Under the pieces are notes generated by a model. The model worked only from the letters and a program-made list of their open reading frames with translations, did not search any database and was not told the DNA's origin. A DNA stretch of 24,745 nucleotides from DASVUC01 sp036387255 (GTDB lineage Bacteria; Planctomycetota; Phycisphaerae; Tepidisphaerales; Tepidisphaeraceae): NCBI GenBank assembly GCA_036387255.1, contig DASVUC010000035.1:1-24745 (forward strand), given 5' to 3'. The position numbers and the translations under genes were made by a program. Of this stretch, positions 1 to 6,075 are shown in pieces. Position 1 is the stretch's first letter. The number at the start of each line of letters is the position of its first letter.

Positions 1-1
1 G

Positions 2-1069
2 GTCTCCTGGTTCGTCGAGCGCAAACTCGCCCTCCGCACCGGGCGCCGCGCCGCGGCCCTCGATGCCGCGCGCCGCACCGTCACCCTCGACGACGGCCAG
101 GAAGTCTCCTTCGACCGCCTCCTCATCGCCACCGGCGCAACCCCGCGCCGCCTGGCAATCCCCGGCGCCGACCTCCCCAACCTCTTCTACCTGCGAACCA
201 TTGAAGACGTCGGGCGACTGCATCACGCGATGGAACAGGTCGAACGCCTTCGCCGCGACAAGGCTCGCGTCGCCGTCATCGGCGGCGGCCTCCTCGGTGT
301 TGAGCTAAGCGCAAGCCTGAAGCAGATGGGCCTCGCCGTTGACCTCATTGTCGACAGTACGCACCCCTGGCCCAGGTTTTCCGGTGACGCCGCCGGCAAT
401 TTCGTCACCCATTACCTGCAAAGCAAAGGCGTCAACGTCCACCTCGGCCAGCGCCCCGCGCGCCTCGAAGGCGACGGCCGCGTCCAGCGTGTCCTCCTTA
501 GCGACAATTCCACCATCACTTGCGACTTCGCCATCGCTGCCGTCGGCGCTATCCCCAATAAAGATCTTCTGCGCGGCACACCCATCACGGCCGAGAAAGC
601 CATCCTCGTCGACTCCCGCTGCCAGACGAACATCGAAGGCATCTATGCCGCCGGCGACTGCTGCGCCGTCTTCGATCCGCTCTTCAGCAAACACCGCATC
701 CTTGACCATTGGAACGGCGCCGTCACCACCGGCAAACTTGCCGGCGCAAACATGGCCGGCGACCCCAAAAGCTACAACGCCGTCAGTTCTTTCTTCTCCG
801 ACGTCTTCGATTGCTCGATCACCGTCTACGGCGAACCCCGCCTCGTCGACCGCCGGATCGTCCGCGGTAACCCCACCCTCACCACACCCAGCTTCCTCGA
901 ATTCGGCCTCTCCGCCGACAACCGCATCACCCAAATCCTCTCGGTCAACCACGGCGAGCAGGACATCCTCAAGCAACTCGTCCAATCCCGCGCTAACGTT
1001 CAAGGCCGCGAAGAACGCCTCAAAGAACCCACAACACCCCTGGCGATGCTTCTGAAATCTGAAATCTGA
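2..1069 (+). CDS. FAD/NAD(P)-dependent pyridine nucleotide-disulfide oxidoreductase (5' truncated)
   Basis: The frame is open from the window edge to a TGA at 1067-1069, so the N-terminal FAD-binding part lies outside. The visible part starts inside the FAD domain: LLIATGATPRRL is the usual ATG motif, followed by a Rossmann NAD(P)-binding segment VAVIGGGLLGVEL (GxGxxG). GIYAAGDCC is the C-terminal FAD-contacting GD motif. A C-terminal domain follows (WNGAVTTGKLAGANMAG, then FFSDVFD), as in AIF, ferredoxin reductase and NirB-like reductases. Members transfer electrons from NAD(P)H through FAD to a partner protein; the partner cannot be told here. No redox-active CxxxxC pair is visible in the part present. 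The last residues (KSEI) are encoded by the TCTGAAA tandem repeat, so the C-terminus was probably altered by the repeat. Family assignment is firm; the substrate is unknown. Confidence 0.88.
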   Translation, partial: VSWFVERKLALRTGRRAAALDAARRTVTLDDGQEVSFDRLLIATGATPRRLAIPGADLPNLFYLRTIEDVGRLHHAMEQVERLRRDKARVAVIGGGLLGVELSASLKQMGLAVDLIVDSTHPWPRFSGDAAGNFVTHYLQSKGVNVHLGQRPARLEGDGRVQRVLLSDNSTITCDFAIAAVGAIPNKDLLRGTPITAEKAILVDSRCQTNIEGIYAAGDCCAVFDPLFSKHRILDHWNGAVTTGKLAGANMAGDPKSYNAVSSFFSDVFDCSITVYGEPRLVDRRIVRGNPTLTTPSFLEFGLSADNRITQILSVNHGEQDILKQLVQSRANVQGREERLKEPTTPLAMLLKSEI

Positions 1070-1100
1070 ATCTGAAATCTGAAACCTGAAATCTGAAATC
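1051..1100. repeat. Short tandem repeat, seven units of TCTGAAA
   Basis: Seven head-to-tail copies of TCTGAAA; the third is one base short and the sixth starts with C. The array runs through the end of the oxidoreductase gene and supplies its stop codon (TGA 1067-1069). Related TCTGAAA-like text occurs just after it (TCGGAATTCAGATCT). Slippage here would change the C-terminus of the upstream protein. Confidence 0.85.
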
Positions 1101-1129
1101 ATTTCGGAATTCAGATCTCCTCCGCGCAC

Positions 1130-1160
1130 AAAAAAAGGCGGCAAGCCCTGGCTCGCCGCC
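1130..1160 (-). terminator. Intrinsic terminator after the small lipoprotein gene
   Basis: An 11-bp stem (1137-1147 with 1150-1160, one internal G-U pair in the minus-strand RNA) with a 2-nt gap is followed on the minus strand by seven T (A7 at 1130-1136). It lies 26 bases after the stop of the lipoprotein gene. On the plus strand a pyrimidine-rich TCTCTCTTTT follows the stem, so it may also end the oxidoreductase transcript. Confidence 0.8.
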
Positions 1161-1185
1161 TCTCTCTTTTGCGCTCGTCCAGATC

Positions 1186-1368
1186 TTACCGATCCGTCCG
1201 CGTCTCGATCCGGGTGGTCTTGTCGCCGTCGCGGTCGATCCGCGTCGTCTTCTTGTAGCTCGAGTCGCGGCCATCATTGTCCGGATGGTCCACATCCGCC
1301 GACGCATGACAACCGATAATTGAAGCTGAGAAGATCGCCGCCAACGTCAAAGTCAAAAAGCGCTTCAT
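1186..1368 (-). CDS. Small secreted lipoprotein, function unknown
   Basis: 60 residues. The N-terminus MKRFLTLTLAAIFSASIIGC is a typical lipoprotein signal: two basic residues, a hydrophobic stretch, then the lipobox SIIGC with Cys at position 20. The mature part is about 40 residues, very polar and charged, with a repeated K-T-T-R-I-(D/E) motif (KKTTRIDRDGD and KTTRIETRTD). A strong Shine-Dalgarno (GGAGG, 4 bases before ATG) supports the start, and an intrinsic terminator follows. The gap to the upstream MFS gene is about 200 bases and holds a palindromic repeat, so this is probably a separate transcript. Small lipoproteins of this kind are common in envelope-rich bacteria; I recognise no specific family. 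Confidence 0.75.
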   Translation of the reverse strand: MKRFLTLTLAAIFSASIIGCHASADVDHPDNDGRDSSYKKTTRIDRDGDKTTRIETRTDR

Positions 1369-1411
1369 AAATCCTCCGCAGTAAGCGCCGACATCGGCGC
1401 CGTCTTGCTTT

Positions 1412-1451
1412 CCAAGGCCAAGCCCATGGCTTCAGCCATGGGATAACTTGG
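1412..1451. repeat. Palindromic intergenic repeat (REP-like)
   Basis: Perfect 8-bp arms CCCATGGC (1423-1430) and GCCATGGG (1435-1442) flank the loop TTCA. Outer arms CCAAG (1412-1416) and CTTGG (1447-1451) extend it imperfectly. No T-tract follows on either strand, so it is not an obvious terminator. It fills much of the gap between the MFS and lipoprotein genes. The form resembles dispersed REP-type palindromes found in many bacterial genomes. Confidence 0.6.
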
Positions 1452-1573
1452 TCAGACGCACCAGCTTCAACAAATCCAGTGCCACACCGGCCCCAAGCGC
1501 GAACTTCAGCAGAGAACGGTAAAACTGGGGAAGTGCTGCCGTCGTCAACGCCCATGGGAGAGCGTCAAATGCG

Positions 1574-2917
1574 TCAGCCCGCTGCGTCGGATTGGCTTGC
1601 ATTGGCAGTGTCGCGCTCCAGATAACGCGCTCCCAGCATCCAAAATACCCCCGCCAGCACCATCACACCCGCCACCACCACGAAGGCGCTGTTCCACCGA
1701 TAAACCTTCGTCCCATCCGGCGCCACATGTGGCCCGGCGATCTTTCCCAGCAGCGGCGGCGAGATGAAATCCCCCAGCAGGTGAATAATGAAGATGTTCA
1801 TAGCAAACGCAGTCGCGCGGATCGACGAGCGCGTCACATTAGCCAGAATCGCATTCGCCGGCCCGGTATTAAAGAACAGAAAGAAGATGATCACGAACAC
1901 CAGCGCCCACGCCGCCGGGAACGGCGTCACCAGCAGCGCCAGCACAAACGGCGCAGCGATCAGAATTCCCGCACCGGAAACCAGAAAGTACGACCCTGAA
2001 AATCGCTTCCGCAGCCGATCACCCATCCATCCGCCGAGCAGCGTGCCAAAAAATCCGGCGATGACCAGTATCCCGCCAAAGATTGTATTCACCCGCGCCA
2101 GCGATCCCGCCTCGCGCCAGACCAGGTACGCCGGCATGAAGTATGAAATGCCACCGATCGCAAACGTCAATCCCGCCAGCCCCGCCGTGTCCAGCACATA
2201 CGACGGAATCCGCGCCAGCGAAAGATAAAGCGACAGCCGCGCCGGCGCACCCCGCTCTGCCTGGCGCTGCGCCCCGCCAGCCGCAGCGATATTCCGCGGC
2301 TCGCGCATCCAAAACGCGAGCGCCCCCAGCAAAAGTCCCGGCGGCGTCACCGCGTAAAACGCGTACCTCCACCCCCACTTCGACGCGATCAGCCCCCCCA
2401 GCACATACCCCAGCGCCGCCCCGATCGGCAGCGCCAGGTAGAACCAGCTCAGCACCGCCCCACGCCGCTTCAGCGGATACAAGTCGGCAATAATTGTCGG
2501 CGCGGCCGGCCCGTAACCCGCTTCACCCACGCCCACAAAACACCGCGTGATCAGCAGAATCGTGAACGTTCCGGCTAGTCCCGATGCCCCCGTCGCCAGC
2601 GACCACAGGATCACGCTGAACCCCACAATGATCCAGCGCGACATCCGATCCGCCAGCCAGCCAAACACCGGCGCCGTCACCATGTACGAGAACAGGAATG
2701 CCGACGCGAGCAGACCCGTTTTCGCCAGTGCCGCGTCTTCGCTCGCGCCCGGGAAGAAGTGCGCCCGGATCTGCGGCTCCACCGCCGCCAGGACCTGCCG
2801 ATCGATGTAGTTGAAGAGGTTGATCGCCAGCAACAGCACCAGCGACACCCGCGCCCCCGGCAGCGGCTCATCGCGGTCGTCGGAAAGGCTGGAACTTGCA
2901 CTCACATCATGCGCCAT
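1574..2917 (-). CDS. MFS transporter, spinster-like
   Basis: 447 residues, the normal length for a 12-helix major facilitator. After a short polar N-terminus, the first membrane segment carries NLFNYIDRQVL, a signature of the spinster/anion-cation symporter group. The loop after helix 2 has the MFS A-motif GWLADRMSRW. Helix 4-5 holds CFVGVGEAGYGPAAPTIIAD, again typical of spinster-like members. A central loop near residues 205-225 separates the two six-helix halves. It sits in the inner membrane and should move a small organic solute by ion coupling; the substrate cannot be read from sequence. A GGGGGA stretch lies upstream of the ATG. The gene starts about 50 bases after the small protein gene and probably belongs to the PhyH - b562-like - small protein - MFS operon. 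Confidence 0.9.
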   Translation of the reverse strand: MAHDVSASSSLSDDRDEPLPGARVSLVLLLAINLFNYIDRQVLAAVEPQIRAHFFPGASEDAALAKTGLLASAFLFSYMVTAPVFGWLADRMSRWIIVGFSVILWSLATGASGLAGTFTILLITRCFVGVGEAGYGPAAPTIIADLYPLKRRGAVLSWFYLALPIGAALGYVLGGLIASKWGWRYAFYAVTPPGLLLGALAFWMREPRNIAAAGGAQRQAERGAPARLSLYLSLARIPSYVLDTAGLAGLTFAIGGISYFMPAYLVWREAGSLARVNTIFGGILVIAGFFGTLLGGWMGDRLRKRFSGSYFLVSGAGILIAAPFVLALLVTPFPAAWALVFVIIFFLFFNTGPANAILANVTRSSIRATAFAMNIFIIHLLGDFISPPLLGKIAGPHVAPDGTKVYRWNSAFVVVAGVMVLAGVFWMLGARYLERDTANASQSDAAG

Positions 2918-2968
2918 GCCGCGCGATCATGCTGATCCCCCGCGCGGGTGCAACCATGCGCCTCGCCG

Positions 2969-3190
2969 CTACGCGTCAAAGCTGCCGATATACGCCTGAA
3001 CCCTTCGCACGTAAGCAACGCGCGGGTCGCGGGAGATGTCGTGCACCTTGGAGGACGGGATCGTGCAGGAAACGACGCCGTCGCCCGGCCGCTCCACGTT
3101 CGTCGCCGCGAAAACTTCCGCCAGCGCCTCATCGTCCAGCTTCTGCGCCTGACCCGCTCGAAAGATCAGGATCACGTCCGACATCTCCAT
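2969..3190 (-). CDS. Small protein, possibly with a peptidase-inhibitor-I9-like fold
   Basis: 73 residues with a codon pattern rich in G/C at third positions, as in the neighbours. The order is a beta-like start (DVILIFRAG), a helix (LDDEALAEVFAAT), a second strand (GVVSCTIP), then ISRDPRVAYVRRVQAY. The last segment resembles the end of inhibitor I9/subtilisin propeptide domains (L..dP.V.yVe.D), which act as chaperones or inhibitors of serine proteases. That is a motif-level resemblance only. No signal peptide is seen. ATG at 3190 or ATG at 3184 could be the start; an in-frame TAG lies two codons upstream, so it cannot be longer. It lies between the cytochrome b562-like and MFS genes, in the same direction with gaps near 50 bases. 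Confidence 0.55.
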   Translation of the reverse strand: MEMSDVILIFRAGQAQKLDDEALAEVFAATNVERPGDGVVSCTIPSSKVHDISRDPRVAYVRRVQAYIGSFDA

Positions 3191-3242
3191 GCCCTATGGA
3201 TCGGCACGAACGGAAAGCGGAGTTATTCCTCCACAAAACCGA

Positions 3243-3746
3243 TTACTTTTCCGCATCCGGCGGCTGATAAACGCTGTGACCCTTCTTCTCCAGCGCCCGA
3301 AGCTGCTTCACCGTGGCCGCCGCTTTATCGGTCTCGCCGCGGACGATCTGCTGCTCCAGGTCCGCCGTCGCTTTCAGCACGTCCGCCATCTGGATTCGAT
3401 ATTCCTTGAGGTAACTCTCCAGCTCAGCGGCGGGTCGAGTCGTCGCGCCCTCAGGCTTCATGTCCTTGCACGCAATGGTGTACTTCTGAAGATCCGACAC
3501 CGCCGCCAGCGTGGTCTCGAGCTTCTTCGGGTTCTTCAAGTCGCGCGTGATCTTCTGGAGCGCCTTGTTCATCAGCTCCATGTCCTTGTTCATCGGCTTG
3601 TCCGCGTTCTTCGTGTCACCCTCGGATTTCTCCGCCCCCTGCTTTTCCTCCTGCGCGTACAGCGAGCGAACAAGCGTTCCCACGCTCAACAGCAACACCA
3701 GCGCGGCAATCACAGGCAACGAGAAACGGTTCCGAATCAGATGCAT
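3243..3746 (-). CDS. Cytochrome b562-like periplasmic four-helix-bundle protein
   Basis: 167 residues. The N-terminus has a signal peptide (hydrophobic core PVIAALVLLLSVGTLV, likely cleaved near SLYA-QEE). A polar linker rich in K, E and D follows, then a helical domain from about residue 50. That domain matches the layout of cytochrome b562: MNKDMELMNKALQKI corresponds to the first helix and VKQLRALEKKGHSVYQ to the last. The two residues that bind heme in E. coli b562 (Met7 and His102) have counterparts here, Met56 and His157, 101 residues apart against 95 in E. coli. Family members are small periplasmic electron carriers; heme binding here is inferred from these two residues. GGAGGAAG before the ATG is a strong ribosome site. 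It starts 26 bases after the PhyH gene stop, so the two are probably cotranscribed. Confidence 0.7.
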   Translation of the reverse strand: MHLIRNRFSLPVIAALVLLLSVGTLVRSLYAQEEKQGAEKSEGDTKNADKPMNKDMELMNKALQKITRDLKNPKKLETTLAAVSDLQKYTIACKDMKPEGATTRPAAELESYLKEYRIQMADVLKATADLEQQIVRGETDKAAATVKQLRALEKKGHSVYQPPDAEK

Positions 3747-3772
3747 GATCTTCCTCCAAAGGATGCGGTGAT

Positions 3773-4597
3773 TTAATCGTCATTCATCGAAAAGAGCAAC
3801 GGATTGAGGTGCGTTTGCACCAACTCGCCGGGCTTCAGCCCCGGCATCCACGCGTTAATGTCCCCCTGCTGATTCTTGTTGGTCGGCTCTGCCACCCGGC
3901 AGCCGTCTTCAATGTAAATGATCGTCATGATCTTCCGCGGCTCCGTCGACGTATTCGGCCCCGCACGATGAAACGTCCAGCCGTAGTGAAAGCTCACTTC
4001 TCCGAGCTGAAACGGCTCATCCACCAGCGGCAAGCCGCGATCGAGCAACGCCTTGCTGATCTTGATCTCGCTGTCGTCGCTGATCTCCAGGTTCCGCCCC
4101 ACCGCAAACTTGTGGCTCGTCGCGCTGAACGCCAGTGGCCCCATCTCGCGCGTCACCGGCTGAAGTGGAATCCACGCCGTTACCGTGTTGTCCGTGTCGA
4201 CAGGCCAGTAGTACTGATCCGCATGCCACGGCGTGAACCCCCCGCTCGGCTCCTTGTACAGCGCCTGATCGTGATACAGCCGCACACCACCAACGCCCAT
4301 CAGCTCCGCTGCAATCCGCGCCAGCCGCCGCGAAAACACCAACTCCTTCACCATCTCGCTCTTCGTCCAAAGGTTCATCACCTGCAGAAACGCCTTTTGA
4401 TAAGTCGTCCGCTGCTCCATCGGCTTCGTGTTCGTGTTCAGCCTGAGCACCCGGCGACTGATCTCCTCCCCAAAATGCCACAGCGCTTCAGCCGAAAGCA
4501 CCTGCTTCAGCTTGATAAAACCGTTCTCGCGAAATAATCGAATCTGCTCCGGCGTGAGCGTGTAAGCGGAATCCAGTTCAGACGAAGATGAGATCAT
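3773..4597 (-). CDS. Phytanoyl-CoA dioxygenase (PhyH) family Fe(II)/2-oxoglutarate oxygenase
   Basis: 274 residues from the ATG at 4597. A GTG at 4621 would add eight residues; neither has a clear Shine-Dalgarno and I prefer the ATG. The family motif for metal binding is visible: H125 and D127 in TPWHADQYYW, and H210 in TFHRAGPN, forming the 2-His-1-carboxylate facial triad. R221 (EPRKIMTIIY) is placed to bind 2-oxoglutarate. The N-terminal LTPEQIRLFRENGFIKL is the usual PhyH opening. Such enzymes hydroxylate small organic molecules, lipids or bound metabolites in the cytoplasm; the substrate is not identifiable. It leads a likely operon with the b562-like protein, a small protein and the MFS transporter, which hints at uptake or export of the compound it modifies. 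Confidence 0.88.
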   Translation of the reverse strand: MISSSSELDSAYTLTPEQIRLFRENGFIKLKQVLSAEALWHFGEEISRRVLRLNTNTKPMEQRTTYQKAFLQVMNLWTKSEMVKELVFSRRLARIAAELMGVGGVRLYHDQALYKEPSGGFTPWHADQYYWPVDTDNTVTAWIPLQPVTREMGPLAFSATSHKFAVGRNLEISDDSEIKISKALLDRGLPLVDEPFQLGEVSFHYGWTFHRAGPNTSTEPRKIMTIIYIEDGCRVAEPTNKNQQGDINAWMPGLKPGELVQTHLNPLLFSMNDD

Positions 4598-4716
4598 CAA
4601 TTCAATGTAGCCGGCGCGCACGGATGTGTTGAGGGAACAGGTTAATCCACTTGCAAAGCATCACCCCAGGATCGCTCATCGGAATTAGCGGCCCCTCCAG
4701 AGCCCCCCGGCGCTTT

Positions 4717-4742
4717 CCCTCTCCCGGTACTCCGGGAGAGGG
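4717..4742. repeat. Intergenic hairpin repeat (CCCTCTCCCGG type)
   Basis: Perfect 11-bp inverted repeat: CCCTCTCCCGG (4717-4727), loop TACT, CCGGGAGAGGG (4732-4742), followed by CAGGGTGAGGG. It lies between the YbdK-like gene and the PhyH gene. No T-tract follows. Repeats of this wording are scattered through many bacterial genomes; whether this one is multicopy here cannot be seen in the window. Confidence 0.65.
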
Positions 4743-4800
4743 CAGGGTGAGGGCTCTTCTTCAATTATCAGGTATGCGCACAGCTGGAAGCTCTCCAGGT

Positions 4801-5922
4801 TCACCCCGACACCCGGCAATTCTCCGTCAGCGTCGCGACCATCTTCTTCGCATCCCCATGCTCCTTCAGCAGATCAAGCTGGCGCTGCGCCCACGTCGGC
4901 TGATCCGCCAGCGCCGGCAGCTTCTCCAGGTACGTCGAACACGCCAGCCGCTCCGCCACCGGGTGAAGCTGTTCCGCCAGGTCCTTTAACGTCTGGCGAA
5001 CAGGCTTGATCTTGTGCGTATCGAAATCCACCAGGCTCGCCTCCAGCCCATATCGCGCCGCGTGCCATTTGTTCTGCCTCACGATCATGGGATGACTGTC
5101 GTGCTGATACGTCCCCTCGTCGATTTCATCCGACAGCTTCGCCACCAGGCAGTGGATCAGCGCCACAAGGGTCATCGTGTCATCCAGGCACCCCGGCACG
5201 TCGCACACGCGCACTTCAACAGTGCCGAAGTTGTGGTGCGGGCGGATGTCCCACCAGATCTCCCGAATCGTCTGGATGTACCCGGTGTCGATCAGGTGCG
5301 TGATGAGCCAGACATACTCCGACCAATTGCGCATTAGGGGCGGCAGCCCCGCCGTCGGCAGACCCTCCACCACGCGCGCGCGCCACGATTGAAGCCCCGT
5401 CACGCGCCCATCCCAGAACGGACTGTTGCAGCTTGCCGCCAACAGGATCGGCAGATACCGCAGCATCCGGTCGCAGATCATCACCGCCTTATCACCCGAG
5501 TCGACGCCGACGTGCACGTGCAGGCCAAAGGTGATCATCTGCCGCGCCGTGTCTTGCAGAGAGTTGATCAGCCAGTTGTAACGGTCATTGTCCGTCACTT
5601 GCTGCTCGCGCCACGTTGAAAAAGGATGCGTCGCTGACCAGTACAGGCGAACCCCCGTCTCGTCGGCGGCTCGTTGCAGCGGCGCCAGTTTCCCCCTCAG
5701 ATCCGCTTCCGCATGCGCCACCGTCGGGCACACCTCGGTATTGATCTCCACATAACACTGCATCAGCTCCGGCTTAACCCATTGCCGCAGCGCCTCAGGA
5801 AGCCGCGACAGTAAGCTCGGCGCCGCGCTCGCCAGCGCCATCGTGTTTTGATCCACCAGCGCCAGCTCAACTTCAACACCAAGCGTGGGCTTGGAACTGG
5901 GAACGAATTTCAATCCTCTCAT
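4801..5922 (-). CDS. YbdK-type carboxylate-amine ligase (glutamate-cysteine ligase family 2)
   Basis: 373 residues, the usual length for the GCS2/YbdK family. The N-terminal TLGVEVELALVD matches the opening motif (usually TxGVEEE; here the second E is V). FGLHVHVGV (132-140) is the most characteristic family motif, supplying metal and substrate-binding residues. The SWRARVVEGLPTAGLP and TVEVRVCDVP segments also match. Known members ligate glutamate or a related carboxylate to an amine using ATP in the cytoplasm; E. coli YbdK has weak glutamate-cysteine ligase activity, and the physiological product is often unknown. The gene stands alone between a hairpin repeat and the EPS terminator. The ATG at 5922 has no strong Shine-Dalgarno. 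Confidence 0.88.
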   Translation of the reverse strand: MRGLKFVPSSKPTLGVEVELALVDQNTMALASAAPSLLSRLPEALRQWVKPELMQCYVEINTEVCPTVAHAEADLRGKLAPLQRAADETGVRLYWSATHPFSTWREQQVTDNDRYNWLINSLQDTARQMITFGLHVHVGVDSGDKAVMICDRMLRYLPILLAASCNSPFWDGRVTGLQSWRARVVEGLPTAGLPPLMRNWSEYVWLITHLIDTGYIQTIREIWWDIRPHHNFGTVEVRVCDVPGCLDDTMTLVALIHCLVAKLSDEIDEGTYQHDSHPMIVRQNKWHAARYGLEASLVDFDTHKIKPVRQTLKDLAEQLHPVAERLACSTYLEKLPALADQPTWAQRQLDLLKEHGDAKKMVATLTENCRVSG

Positions 5923-6018
5923 TACATCCGTTTATAGCGCAAGCAGCAGCTTTTCGGGTACGGCCAATGCGCCGCGTATGCATCGCCCCCACCGCCATCA
6001 CGCATCTCTCGGTAAACC

Positions 6019-6051
6019 AAAAAGCCCGCCGAGGTGGTCTCGGCGGGCTTT
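6019..6051 (-). terminator. Intrinsic terminator of the EPS locus
   Basis: Perfect 10-bp stem GCCCGCCGAG (6024-6033) with CTCGGCGGGC (6039-6048), 5-nt loop, then five T on the minus strand (A5 at 6019-6023). It begins 25 bases after the Wzz/BY-kinase stop, the last gene of the EPS locus. The plus strand has only TTT after the stem. Confidence 0.88.
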
Positions 6052-6075
6052 GGTTCGATTCACCTGAACCTGAAA

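Noticed and set aside
1274..1555. A 93-codon minus-strand frame overlapping the lipoprotein gene start
   Set aside because: It runs through the palindromic repeat and overlaps the lipoprotein gene, which has a far better start and signal peptide.
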